DNA from: Christensenella sp. UBA1431
Lineage (GTDB): Bacteria; Bacillota; Clostridia; Christensenellales; UBA1431
Length of the DNA stretch: 9,172 nucleotides
Assembly (NCBI GenBank): GCA_002329665.1
Contig: DCTV01000031.1
Location: 12,311 to 21,482, forward strand
Direction: 5' to 3'
The notes below the pieces were generated by a model, which saw only the letters and a list, made by a program, of their open reading frames with translations, searched no databases and was not told where the DNA came from. Of this stretch, positions 1 to 6,397 are shown piece by piece. Each line of letters starts with the position of its first letter. Position 1 is the first letter of the stretch. Position numbers and translations under genes: made by a program.

Positions 1-58
1 CTCCGTTGCTCCTCCTCTTCCCCGAAAAGCTGCGCTTTGCGGGGGTTGTTTGGGTAAG
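1..58. repeat. Dispersed hairpin repeat module, copy 1
   Basis: This stretch is nearly identical to 300-358 and shares its core with 2642-2681. It holds the pyrimidine-rich run GTTGCTCCTCCTCTTCCCC and then an inverted repeat: left arm 20-30, loop TGC, right arm 34-44. In this copy the stem has one A/G mismatch (positions 25 and 39). A GGTTGTTTGGGTAAG segment follows. It lies downstream of the polymerase gene, and no T-run follows the hairpin on either strand, so it does not look like a normal terminator. The module may begin before the window edge. Confidence 0.8.
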
Positions 59-209
59 ACTCAGCGGGTACTGTTTCAGGCGGGGCTTCGCGGGTGTTGC
101 TCGGGAAAGGCTCCGTGAGTTCTTTTTCAGGCGAGGCTTCGCGGGTGCTGTTCTGGAAGGGCTCCGTGGGTTCTTTTTCAGCAGGGCTTCGTGGGTGCTG
201 TTTGGGCTC
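59..209. repeat. Tandem array A, 25/26-bp units (six units)
   Basis: Six degenerate units start at about 59, 84, 109, 135, 160 and 185. Each opens with GGCTTCG or GGCTCCG (the first is diverged), continues with a GGGT/GAGT core, and ends in a T-rich stretch and a G-rich tail. Two flavours alternate: one with CTGTTCTGG-like centres and one with TTCTTTTTCAG centres. A pair of units spans 51 bp, a multiple of three, so several reading frames on both strands stay open by chance. No ribosome binding site or recognisable protein is seen, so I read it as a non-coding minisatellite. Confidence 0.75.
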
Positions 210-299
210 GTCGGACCAAACTACGCTTCCTCGTCGGAGCATACTTCGCTTCGCTCATAATCCCCTTTGCGCTTCGCGCTTCGGGAATTCTTCGCCCCG
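210..299. other. Spacer between the two repeat blocks
   Basis: About 90 bases separate the two hairpin-plus-array blocks. It contains short GCTTCG-type words (for example GCGCTTCGCGCTTCGGG near 270-285). It also has GCATACTTCGCTT at about 239-251, which recurs at 2691-2703 beside the third hairpin copy. It therefore belongs to the same repeat vocabulary. No gene is seen in it. Confidence 0.6.
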
Positions 300-358
300 C
301 TCCGTTGCTCCTCCTCTTCCCCCGCAAAGCTGCGCTTTGCGGGGGGTTGTTTGGGTAA
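300..358. repeat. Dispersed hairpin repeat module, copy 2
   Basis: This is the cleanest copy of the module. The inverted repeat is a perfect 12-bp stem: left arm CCCCCGCAAAGC at 319-330, loop TGC at 331-333, right arm at 334-345. It is preceded by the same CTCCTCCTCTTCC run as copies 1 and 3 and followed by the same GGTTGTTTGGGTAAG segment as copy 1. The match to copy 1 covers the whole module, so the two look like a segmental duplication in direct orientation. Confidence 0.85.
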
Positions 359-502
359 GGCTCCGTGGGTTCTTTTTCAGGCGGGGCTTCGTGGGTGCTG
401 TTCTGGAAGGGCTCTGCGGGTACTGTTTCAGGCGGGGCTTCGCGGGTGTTGTTTGGGCTAAGCTTCGTAGGAAGTAGGGCTTCGAGGGAATTTCTCGGGA
501 CT
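359..502. repeat. Tandem array B, 25/26-bp units (four plus degenerate ones)
   Basis: Units start at about 359, 385, 410 and 436, with the same two alternating flavours as array A. Decayed units beginning AGCTTCGTAGG (461) and GGCTTCGAGGG (479) follow and fade out near 502. The order of unit types differs from array A, which suggests duplication followed by unequal recombination. No coding gene is supported. The stretch from here to the polymerase stop (503-609) shows only a short hairpin. Confidence 0.75.
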
Positions 503-568
503 CCAAATAGCAAAACGCCCTCTTGAGCAAACTATGTTTCACTCCCTCGCCGGCGGCATGCGCGTCAG

Positions 569-588
569 GCCGGGAAAGATAACCCGGC
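569..588 (-). terminator. Weak hairpin downstream of the ligD operon
   Basis: A 6-bp inverted repeat, GCCGGG (569-574) and CCCGGC (583-588), lies about 20 bases past the stop of the polymerase gene. It has an 8-base loop and no T-run after it on the minus strand. It is the only local candidate for ending the ligase-polymerase transcript and may not be a real terminator. Confidence 0.25.
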
Positions 589-609
589 ACAACGAAGCCT
601 GCGCCTTTT

Positions 610-1494
610 CTATACCTCCGGCAAAATCTGGCGCATCTCGTACACGGGCGCGAAGAGGTCCCCCTTTTTTTCCAGCCGCTCCCCGATATTGCGCATCGTA
701 AAGTCCCCGGGCGAAACGCCTTTCTCGAGTTCGCCCCACGTGACCGGCGCGGAAACGGTCGCCGCGGGCGTGGCGCGCACGCTGTAGGGCGAGGGCAGGG
801 TCTTGCCCCTGGCGTTCTGCACCGCGTCGAGGTATACCCTGTCGCCGCGCTTGACGATCGTTCGCTCCAGGGTGTAGCGCTCCGGGTACGCCTTGACGAC
901 CGCCTCGCACACCGACTTTAGGAAGGCGCGCACCTTTGCATAAGGAACCGGCGCGATGGGGACGACGACGTGCACGCCCGTCGCGCCCGACAGCTTCGGG
1001 AAGGAGGCCAGCGCGTATTCCCTGAGCGCCACCCTGATAAGCAGCGCCGCCTCCGCGGCCTGCGCGTACCCTGTGTTCCCCGATGGGTCGATGTCGAACA
1101 CCGCTATGTCGGGGCTATCGAGGTCGGGAAGGCGCGAAAACCAGGTATGCATCTCGATGCACGCGCGGTTGGCCATGTAAAGCAGGCTGGGCAGGTCGTT
1201 TACCAGGCACCATTCGACCGTTTTGTGCTCCGACGGTATGGGCGCGCTTTTGAGCCAGTCGGGCGCTTCGTCGGGGCGCTGTTTCTGGTAGAAGCGCTTC
1301 CCGTCCACGCCGTCCGGGAAATGGAGCATGGAAAACGGGCGCCCCCTCGTGTAGGGGAGGACGTAGGACGCCATCTTCATGTAGTATTCGATGAGTTCCG
1401 CCTTCGTCCCGTTTATCGCGGGGAAGAGTACCTTGTCGAGGTTGGTGAGCGTGACTTTTCTGCCGTCCACCTCGAATACGTTTTTCGTCTTCAT
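610..1494 (-). CDS. ligD: LigD-type DNA polymerase/primase domain protein (NHEJ)
   Basis: A 294-residue protein matching the stand-alone polymerase domain of bacterial LigD, an archaeo-eukaryotic primase-type enzyme. In non-homologous end joining it adds nucleotides, preferably ribonucleotides, at broken DNA ends. Visible family motifs: NLDKVLFP (18-25), the metal-binding FDIDP with Asp134 and Asp136, SGATGVHVVVP (169-179) with His175, and the third likely metal ligand Asp223, followed by QNARGKT (226-232) and PYSVR. The length is normal for a single Pol domain. No ligase or phosphoesterase domain is fused. The ATG overlaps the ligase stop as ATGA (1491-1494), with GGGAG about 8 bases upstream, so the genes are translationally coupled. 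Identification is firm; the role in end joining is inferred from the family. Confidence 0.93.
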   Translation of the reverse strand: MKTKNVFEVDGRKVTLTNLDKVLFPAINGTKAELIEYYMKMASYVLPYTRGRPFSMLHFPDGVDGKRFYQKQRPDEAPDWLKSAPIPSEHKTVEWCLVNDLPSLLYMANRACIEMHTWFSRLPDLDSPDIAVFDIDPSGNTGYAQAAEAALLIRVALREYALASFPKLSGATGVHVVVPIAPVPYAKVRAFLKSVCEAVVKAYPERYTLERTIVKRGDRVYLDAVQNARGKTLPSPYSVRATPAATVSAPVTWGELEKGVSPGDFTMRNIGERLEKKGDLFAPVYEMRQILPEV

Positions 1495-2471
1495 TCCAAG
1501 TCTCCCGTGAAAGCGACGACCGAGGGGTTTCTAAGGCTGCCGTTCGGGCTGTATTCGAGGAACCGTACGCGCAGCGAAATCAGGGGCTTTATCCATCGGG
1601 CGCCCGGGACCCGCGGCGGGTTCACGAACGGGCAGGGCCCCGCCGTTTTATTGAAACAGTCCTGCAGCAGGCGCCACTGCCTCTGCGTCACGCCGGAGGC
1701 GGCGCTGCCCACACAGCGAAGGCCGCCTTCCTCCGTCGTCCCGATGAGCAGCGAACGGATGCGCCCGGCTTCGTCTTGCAGATAGCCGCCCGCCCACACC
1801 GTTATCTCGCGCCAGTGCTTGATCTTCTGCCAGAGCATCGTCTTCTTCCCGACCAGATACGGGCTGTCCCTGCGCTTGGCGACGATCCCTTCCAGGCCTT
1901 CCGCCCCCACGGCCGCAAACAGCGCTCTCCCGCTTCCCTCCACGCTGTCCACCGCCTGCACGCCCTTTGGCAAGGGCAGGGTCCTCAGCCTTTCCTGCCT
2001 CTTGGCGAGCGGCGCGTCGAGCAGCGAGACGCCTTCAAGCCAGAGGAGGTCGAAGGCCATATACGACGCGGGCAGCGTATGCGCGAGCGTCCCGGCTTTC
2101 GCGGCGGACTTGACGAGGTCGCGCCGGAGCACGAGCGGGAAGCTCGGTTTCCCGTCCGCCCCCGTCGCGATAATCTCGCCGTCCACAACCGTCCCCGGCG
2201 GGAGGAAGGCGAGCGCCGCCACAAGGTCGGGGTACTGCCGCGTGCGCTCGTTCAGGCGGCGGTTGAACAGGCGCAAGGCTCCGTCCGGGTAACGGTAGGC
2301 CAGGCACCGCACGCCGTCCCATTTGACCTGGAACAAGAAATCCGGCGAATCGAAAGCGTCTTGTACGGCCGTCGGCTCCATGGGGAGCACCGGCCAGCGT
2401 CCGGCCGCGTTTTCCACGGGCGCGCTCCTTAAATGTTTGTCTTCCCTAGCTTCCCCGCCGGCCGCCGTCAA
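1491..2471 (-). CDS. ligD: ATP-dependent DNA ligase, LigD ligase-domain type
   Basis: A 326-residue ATP-dependent DNA ligase resembling the ligase domain of LigD; it would seal nicks and double-strand breaks. Motif I KWDGVR (50-55) carries the adenylated Lys50. VVDGEI (95-100), AFDLLWLEG (139-147), EGIVAKR (194-200) and WQKIKH (214-219) match the other nucleotidyltransferase motifs. The C-terminal third is the OB-fold, ending in the typical WIKPLISLRVRFLEYSPNG segment. The listed start is a TTG with only a weak GGGA upstream. The ATG at residue 31 (2381) would cut into the conserved PVLPMEPT region and lacks a good binding site, so an upstream start is preferred but uncertain. It is the first gene of a pair with the polymerase. 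LigD is often one fused protein with a phosphoesterase domain; here the activities are split, and neither that domain nor Ku is in the window. Confidence 0.92.
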   Translation of the reverse strand: MTAAGGEAREDKHLRSAPVENAAGRWPVLPMEPTAVQDAFDSPDFLFQVKWDGVRCLAYRYPDGALRLFNRRLNERTRQYPDLVAALAFLPPGTVVDGEIIATGADGKPSFPLVLRRDLVKSAAKAGTLAHTLPASYMAFDLLWLEGVSLLDAPLAKRQERLRTLPLPKGVQAVDSVEGSGRALFAAVGAEGLEGIVAKRRDSPYLVGKKTMLWQKIKHWREITVWAGGYLQDEAGRIRSLLIGTTEEGGLRCVGSAASGVTQRQWRLLQDCFNKTAGPCPFVNPPRVPGARWIKPLISLRVRFLEYSPNGSLRNPSVVAFTGDLE

Positions 2472-2479
2472 TATCCCGT

Positions 2480-2560
2480 TTTAAACAGTGTTTAGGCCGG
2501 CACGCGGCCGGCCTTACGGTATATTCGTTGTTTTATACTATGTTTAAATCGTTGTTCATC
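2480..2560 (-). promoter_or_regulatory. Possible ligD operon control region: palindrome plus GC hairpin
   Basis: Just upstream of the ligase start is a 13-base palindrome, TAAACA-G-TGTTTA (2482-2494). It abuts a GC-rich hairpin with arms AGGCCGGC (2494-2501) and GCCGGCCT (2507-2514). A further TGTTTA half-site is at 2541-2546. The AT-rich block 2521-2550, read on the minus strand, contains TTTAAA and, 17 bases on, AATATA, a poor match to -35/-10 boxes. A repressor operator or leader structure is plausible. No regulator can be named. Confidence 0.3.
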
Positions 2561-2641
2561 TTCCCCTACGACAGCTTTCACGCGTCCCCGTCGGAGTAAC
2601 CTCCGATCTACTCCGCGCGGCAAGCCGCGCGGGGGCCCCGG

Positions 2642-2750
2642 GTTGCTCCTCCTCTTCCCCGCAAAGCTGCGCTTTGCGGGGATTATCCGGGCATACTTCG
2701 CTTGAATTTGCTCCGGCCGCGCTTCGCAGGAAATTCCTTGGGTAATGGTA
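2642..2750. repeat. Dispersed hairpin repeat module, copy 3, with mosaic tail
   Basis: The core 2642-2681 repeats the pyrimidine-rich run and the hairpin of copies 1 and 2: left arm CCCCGCAAAGC at 2657-2667, loop TGC, right arm 2671-2681, a perfect 11-bp stem. The tail differs from copies 1 and 2, with GCATACTTCGCTT (2691-2703) and GCGCTTCGCAGGAAATTCC-like words also found around 239-251 and 461-500. It is in the same orientation as the other copies and fills most of the gap between ywbE and the ligase gene. Confidence 0.8.
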
Positions 2751-2764
2751 TGCGGGCGCTCCCC

Positions 2765-2959
2765 TCACTCCACGATCTCCTTCACGCGTCCCACGACGCC
2801 GCCCGCCAGGCGTACCTTGATACCGTGCGGGTGTGTCGCGCTCTTCGTGAGTACGGCCTCGACGATTCCCTCCGTGAGCCTGCCCGTCGGCTGGTCCCGT
2901 TTCTGCACCACGCGCACGCGCAGGCCCGGCCGTATGTATTCGCGTTTTTTGCCGTCCAT
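2765..2959 (-). CDS. ywbE: YwbE family protein
   Basis: A 64-residue protein of the YwbE family (DUF2196), small proteins of unknown molecular function found widely in Firmicutes and other bacteria. Conserved stretches are IRPGLRV (9-15), QPTGRLTEGIV (23-33), the family hallmark THPHGIKVRL (42-51) and GRVKEI (57-62). No signal peptide or membrane segment is visible. The start is fixed by a strong GGAAGGAG at 2968-2975, 8 bases before the ATG; a longer reading frame back to 3064 would add unconserved residues and is not supported. It sits alone, preceded by the terminator at 3052-3084 and followed by repeat copy 3. The family assignment is secure, the function is not known. Confidence 0.9.
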   Translation of the reverse strand: MDGKKREYIRPGLRVRVVQKRDQPTGRLTEGIVEAVLTKSATHPHGIKVRLAGGVVGRVKEIVE

Positions 2960-3051
2960 GTCCCCGGCTCCTTCCCTTTTTGCCGGACGCACCGCCGGAA
3001 AATGTATATTTATGCATTTCGTAACCCGGGCGGGAGCTTCATCCGCCGTAA

Positions 3052-3084
3052 AAAACCAGCGCAAACGATGTTCGCGCTGGTTTT
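3052..3084 (-). terminator. Rho-independent terminator of the dehydrogenase-DsrE operon
   Basis: A perfect 11-bp inverted repeat, AAAACCAGCGC (3052-3062) and its complement GCGCTGGTTTT (3074-3084), with an 11-base loop. On the minus strand the hairpin runs into a T6 stretch, the standard form. It lies about 160 bases past the DsrE stop and about 90 bases before the YwbE start, so it would separate those units. The 160 bases between it and the DsrE stop show no supported gene. Confidence 0.75.
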
Positions 3085-3245
3085 ACGCCGAAAATCGCCG
3101 TTTCTGAGCCGTTTTCGCCGCGCGAATCGGGGGCATGCCCGGCGCGCGCCTCCCAAAATCGCTATACGGCGCTTTTTGAGAAGCCCCTTCGTGAGTCCGA
3201 GCCCCGGCAAAGCCCCCCAATTGAAGGTTTGCACCGCACCCCGGC

Positions 3246-3587
3246 CTATACCGAAAGCACCTTGACGCCCTGCTTCAAATATTCGGTCAGGGGGATGCCC
3301 ATCTTGACCATTTCGATGCCCAGCCGCTCCAGGTCTTCCACGACCCCGTAATACTCCGCGCAGCGCACGCAGGCCCGCAGTTCGACGCCCGCGTCCTTCA
3401 TCTTCCGCACGTAATCCTGCAACTCGGCGTCCTCGCTGAGCAGTTTAGCGGAAGGTCCCCACACCACCAGCGTGACGTCCTTCCACCAGCCCCTGTCCTT
3501 GGCGTTGAACCCGTAGAGGAAGACCAGGTTGATGGCGGTCTCCCTGTCCCCGCTCGTCCAGAGGATCACGATTTTGTCTTCGTTCAT
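3246..3587 (-). CDS. DsrE family protein (sulfur-relay/redox-like)
   Basis: A 113-residue soluble protein of the DsrE/DsrF-like family, which includes sulfur-transfer subunits such as TusD and many uncharacterised members. Family features are the N-terminal strand IVILWTSGD (6-14), the VTLVVWGPSAKLL stretch (38-50), a cysteine pair in RACVRC (Cys73, Cys76), and the C-terminal MGIPLTEYLKQGVKVLSV. The cysteines may carry sulfur or act in redox chemistry, which is inference. The ATG at 3587 has GGGAGGA at 3594-3600, about 7 bases upstream; the longer reading frame from 3614 is not supported. The start lies 23 bases after the alcohol dehydrogenase stop, so the two genes are almost certainly one operon. 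The exact substrate or partner is unknown. Confidence 0.85.
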   Translation of the reverse strand: MNEDKIVILWTSGDRETAINLVFLYGFNAKDRGWWKDVTLVVWGPSAKLLSEDAELQDYVRKMKDAGVELRACVRCAEYYGVVEDLERLGIEMVKMGIPLTEYLKQGVKVLSV

Positions 3588-3610
3588 TTTCCATCCTCCC
3601 TTTTTTGGCG

Positions 3611-4777
3611 TCACAGCGCCGCTTTGTATATGTTGAACACGTCCTGCCGGTCAAGCGGCTTGAATCCCCTGATGGTCTTCCTGGCAACGACGCGCTCCGC
3701 CATCTTGCCGAACTTCTCGTCCCCTATCCCCAATTCGCCGAGACTCCCCGGGAGGCCGAGCGCCGAGGTGAAAAACTCCCGCGTCTTTTCGATGGCCGCG
3801 CGCGCGAGGGCGTACGGGTCGCCGCCGGGCCCGAAGCCCCATACGTTGACCCCGTACTGCGCGAACTTGTCCACCGTGTCCGCGTTCAAAGCGTACTCCA
3901 TCCAGACGGGCGTGAGGACGGCGAGGCCGGCGCCGTGCGTGACGTCGTAGAACGCGCTCAGCTCGTGCTCGATCGTATGGACGCTCCAGCTGGCCTCCTT
4001 GCCGTACCCGAGCAGGCCGTTGATCGCGAGGCTCGAGGCCCACATCAGGTTCGCCCTCGCCTCGTAGTTATCGGGCTCGTCCAGCGCGGCCGGGCCGTAG
4101 CGGATACAGGTCTTGAGCAGCGCCTCGGCCAGCCTGTCCTGCAGGAAAGCCCCCTTGTTGGCGCTGAAATACGACTCGAACACGTGGCTCATGATGTCGG
4201 CCGTGCCCGCCGCCGTCTGGTCCCGCGGGACCGAGAACGTGTAGGCCGGGTCCATGATGGAGAACTTGGGGAACATGCCCCTGTGCGACGTCGAGAGCTT
4301 CTGCTTCGTCTCCTCGTTGGATATGACCGCGATCGCGTCCATCTCCGATCCCGTCGCTGCGATGGTGGGGATGCACGCTATCGGGAGGACGTTTTTGATC
4401 TTCTTCCTGTCCAGCACGATCTCCCACGGGTCCCCGTCGTGATATACCGCCGCGCCGATCGCCTTCGCCGTGTCGATCGTGCTCCCTCCCCCGACCGCGA
4501 GGAGCAATTCTACCCCGTGCGCCCTGCATATGTCCACGCCTTCGCGCACCTTGGATATCCTCGGGTTGGGCCGCACGCCGCCCAGCTCCAGAAACGCTAT
4601 GCCGTTTTCTTCGAGGATGCCCGTCACGCTCTCGTACAGGCCGGACCGTCTGATGCTGCCCCCGCCGTATATAAGCAGCGCCTTGGCCCCGTACCGCTTG
4701 GCCTGCCGGCCCAGCACATCGATCCTGCCTTTCCCGAAAAATATCTCGGTGGGTATCGCGTAGTTAAAATTCAGCAC
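3611..4777 (-). CDS. Iron-type alcohol dehydrogenase (NAD(P)H-dependent butanol dehydrogenase-like)
   Basis: A 388-residue group III, metal-dependent alcohol dehydrogenase, closest in look to clostridial butanol dehydrogenases (BdhA, YugJ, YqhD type). It would interconvert alcohols and aldehydes in the cytoplasm with NADH or NADPH. The N-terminal half is the dinucleotide-binding domain with GGGS at 96-99, then PTIAATGSEM (137-146). The metal is expected to be held by Asp194, His198, His267 and His281, in GTADIMSHVFESYFS, SVHTIEHELSA and DVTHGAGLA. The length is normal and complete. The start is GTG at 4777, chosen for the strong AAAGGAGAG about 7 bases upstream. It leads an operon with the DsrE-family gene. 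Substrate range and whether NADH or NADPH is used cannot be read with confidence. Confidence 0.93.
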   Translation of the reverse strand: MLNFNYAIPTEIFFGKGRIDVLGRQAKRYGAKALLIYGGGSIRRSGLYESVTGILEENGIAFLELGGVRPNPRISKVREGVDICRAHGVELLLAVGGGSTIDTAKAIGAAVYHDGDPWEIVLDRKKIKNVLPIACIPTIAATGSEMDAIAVISNEETKQKLSTSHRGMFPKFSIMDPAYTFSVPRDQTAAGTADIMSHVFESYFSANKGAFLQDRLAEALLKTCIRYGPAALDEPDNYEARANLMWASSLAINGLLGYGKEASWSVHTIEHELSAFYDVTHGAGLAVLTPVWMEYALNADTVDKFAQYGVNVWGFGPGGDPYALARAAIEKTREFFTSALGLPGSLGELGIGDEKFGKMAERVVARKTIRGFKPLDRQDVFNIYKAAL

Positions 4778-4886
4778 GTTGCTTCTCTCCTTTAGCCAAA
4801 CCGGTATGCCATTGTCTTGTGTCTATCTTGTCCGAACATCGCCCGAAACGTTATCAACGCGGCGGGATTCGGGCCGCGCAGCAATG

Positions 4887-5360
4887 TTACGGGTGTACCT
4901 CAAACTCCTGGATCCGGCCTTTTCGGTCGGAACGGATCGAAGCGAGGAAAACGTGCTCCCGGCTCAGTACGAGGGGCGTGATGCGCACGAAATACTCGCT
5001 GATGCCCTCCTTGCAGACGCTGTCTTCGATGTCGCACCATTCCAGCGAACCTTCCGCGCTGGCGGTGACCTCCCCCGAAAAGCTGTCCGAAAGGAAGTAA
5101 TAGGCGGTCACCTCGAAGGCGTAGCCCTCCGCGAACTGGCTCACTATGCCCCTGAGGCGCAGGGACTCGACCGTGAGCCCCGTCTCTTCGAACACTTCGC
5201 GTTTACAGGCGGCGTACAGGTCCTCGCCCGGTTCCTTTTTGCCGCCTACGATGGTGTACTGCCGGTAGGCCGGTGGTTTTTCGCGCTTAATAAGCAGGAC
5301 TTTTCCTTCTTTGACGAGATAACAGAACACGACCGCGACGTTATAGGCGTAATCTTTCAT
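4887..5360 (-). CDS. NUDIX hydrolase
   Basis: A 157-residue NUDIX hydrolase of the MutT/8-oxo-dGTPase-like size class; such enzymes cleave nucleoside diphosphates linked to another group. The Nudix box is complete at residues 40-62: Gly40, Glu46, then REVFEETGL (54-62), with Glu55, Glu58 and Glu59 as expected metal ligands. The N-terminal segment AVVFCYLVKEGKVLLIKR is typical of the first strands of the fold. The start is ATG at 5360 with AGAAGG about 6 bases upstream. It lies 57 bases after the MBL hydrolase stop on the same strand and is probably co-transcribed with it. The gap holds only a 6-bp stem (ATTCCG/CGGAAT, 5392-5408). Substrate cannot be told from sequence. Confidence 0.9.
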   Translation of the reverse strand: MKDYAYNVAVVFCYLVKEGKVLLIKREKPPAYRQYTIVGGKKEPGEDLYAACKREVFEETGLTVESLRLRGIVSQFAEGYAFEVTAYYFLSDSFSGEVTASAEGSLEWCDIEDSVCKEGISEYFVRITPLVLSREHVFLASIRSDRKGRIQEFEVHP

Positions 5361-5417
5361 GACAGGCCTTCTTTCATGTCTATGTTTTCATATTCCGTCT
5401 AGCGGAATGACCGGCCG

Positions 5418-6209
5418 TTACAAAAAAAATAGCTGCTGGCCCGGTTCGGTCAGGGCGAGGACTTCGTATCCGGCATCCCCGGCCCTTTCCGTCAGCCGCT
5501 TGGCGACAGGCCGCAGCATGAATGCATCGTCTCCGGCGAACGGGACGTGATACAATAGGGTCTTTTCCGGGCGGACGACCGTATCGAGTATCGCCCTGCC
5601 CCTTCTGTCCTGGTAAAAAAGCGGGTTGACCAACGCCGCGCAGATTTCCCGCCCTCGAAGCGCCCGGGCAAAGGCCTCCGAATCGTAATCCGCGTCGCCG
5701 GTAATAAGGAGCGTCCTGCCGTTCATGCCGAGCAGCAGGCAGTAATTGTCCACATGCCCGTACCTTTTCCCCATATGCATGGTATTGAACGCGGTTACCT
5801 CGACCCCCTCGCCGGGAGAAAATCGGGCGTGGCCGCCTGCCGGAAGTTCCAGGGGCGTATAAGGTACGGCATGCGCGTCCATCCATTTAATCAGCCGTTT
5901 ACAGCCTTCGCTGGAAACGCAGGCCGGCAAAAACACGTTTTTGACGGGGTTTGATTCGAGATAGGCGATCGTTTCTTGGCCGTCGAAATGGTCCGGGTGC
6001 AGGTGCGTGAACATCAGGCAGTCGACAGGCCCGAAGGGCGTTCTGCCGGCCATCAGGTCCTTGCGCAGCTCATCGGGCACGACGCTGAAAGGATGGCCGT
6101 CCTTTTTGAACAGCCCGTCGACCATGACCCGCGTGCCTTCGTATTCGACGACCACGCCGGCGGTCGCCAGCAGCGTCACCCGCACACCGTTTGCGTTCAG
6201 GTCTTCCAT
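5418..6209 (-). CDS. MBL-fold metallo-hydrolase
   Basis: A 263-residue metallo-beta-lactamase-fold hydrolase. The zinc-binding signature THLHPDHFDG is present, with His69, His71, Asp73 and His74; later ligands are likely His152 in GKRYGHVDNY, Asp172 in ITGDADYD, and His221 in LLYHVPF. It resembles the broad UlaG-like group of soluble MBL hydrolases, whose substrates vary (phosphodiesters, lactones, thioesters). The ATG at 6209 is chosen because TTTGGAG lies 8 bases upstream; an in-frame GTG at 6236 has no binding site. It heads a probable operon with the NUDIX gene and diverges from the NIPSNAP-family gene. The motif-based class is secure; the reaction is not known. Confidence 0.9.
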   Translation of the reverse strand: MEDLNANGVRVTLLATAGVVVEYEGTRVMVDGLFKKDGHPFSVVPDELRKDLMAGRTPFGPVDCLMFTHLHPDHFDGQETIAYLESNPVKNVFLPACVSSEGCKRLIKWMDAHAVPYTPLELPAGGHARFSPGEGVEVTAFNTMHMGKRYGHVDNYCLLLGMNGRTLLITGDADYDSEAFARALRGREICAALVNPLFYQDRRGRAILDTVVRPEKTLLYHVPFAGDDAFMLRPVAKRLTERAGDAGYEVLALTEPGQQLFFL

Positions 6210-6309
6210 GTGCACAACTCCAAATGATGCTTTCACTTCATACTATCACATTTCCCCCGGATAAGGAATATCGTAACGAATAAGGCCCTTTCTGGCCAAA
6301 GCGGCATCC

Positions 6310-6321
6310 GGCAGGACTGCC
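6310..6321. promoter_or_regulatory. Short palindrome between divergent genes
   Basis: GGCAG-GA-CTGCC is an inverted repeat of 5+5 bases in the 188-bp gap between the MBL hydrolase and the NIPSNAP-family gene, about 40 bases upstream of the latter's -10 box. It could be an operator, but such short palindromes occur by chance in GC-rich DNA. Confidence 0.2.
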
Positions 6322-6357
6322 AAAACCCGGGCAAAGCCCGCAAAGCACCGCGGCCGG

Positions 6358-6387
6358 TGGTATAATCTATGCATCATCATAAAGGAG
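6358..6387 (+). promoter_or_regulatory. Extended -10 promoter and ribosome binding site of the NIPSNAP-family gene
   Basis: TGGTATAAT (6358-6366) is a perfect extended -10 element (TGN plus consensus TATAAT). No good -35 box lies 17 bases upstream, as often seen with extended -10 promoters. AAAGGAG (6381-6387) follows, 10 bases before the ATG. The expected transcript would start near 6373, giving a leader of about 25 bases. This is the clearest promoter in the window. Confidence 0.7.
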
Positions 6388-6397
6388 CAAAACAAAA

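Noticed and set aside
1..502. CRISPR array
   Set aside because: Units are contiguous and degenerate, with no unique spacers of uniform length and no cas genes in the window.
94..590. Several long open frames on both strands within the repeat region, including a proline-rich one on the minus strand
   Set aside because: They arise from the 51-bp double repeat having no stop codons; all lack a convincing ribosome binding site and resemble no family.
970..1785. A 271-codon plus-strand frame, Arg- and Val-rich
   Set aside because: It lies antisense to the ligase and polymerase genes, whose motifs are clear; such frames are common opposite GC-rich genes.
2960..3064. N-terminal extension of YwbE
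   Set aside because: The extra residues are not conserved in the family and the strong binding site sits just before the ATG at 2959.
3010..3234. A 74-codon minus-strand frame rich in Arg and Gly
   Set aside because: It has a GTG start without a clear binding site, runs through the terminator hairpin at 3052-3084, and has no recognisable domain.
3605..4795. A 396-codon plus-strand frame opposite the alcohol dehydrogenase
   Set aside because: The minus-strand enzyme has all family motifs, while this frame has biased Arg/Val composition and no known domain.
5392..5408. A 6-bp stem between the MBL and NUDIX genes as a terminator
   Set aside because: It is short and has no T-run; the genes are more likely co-transcribed.
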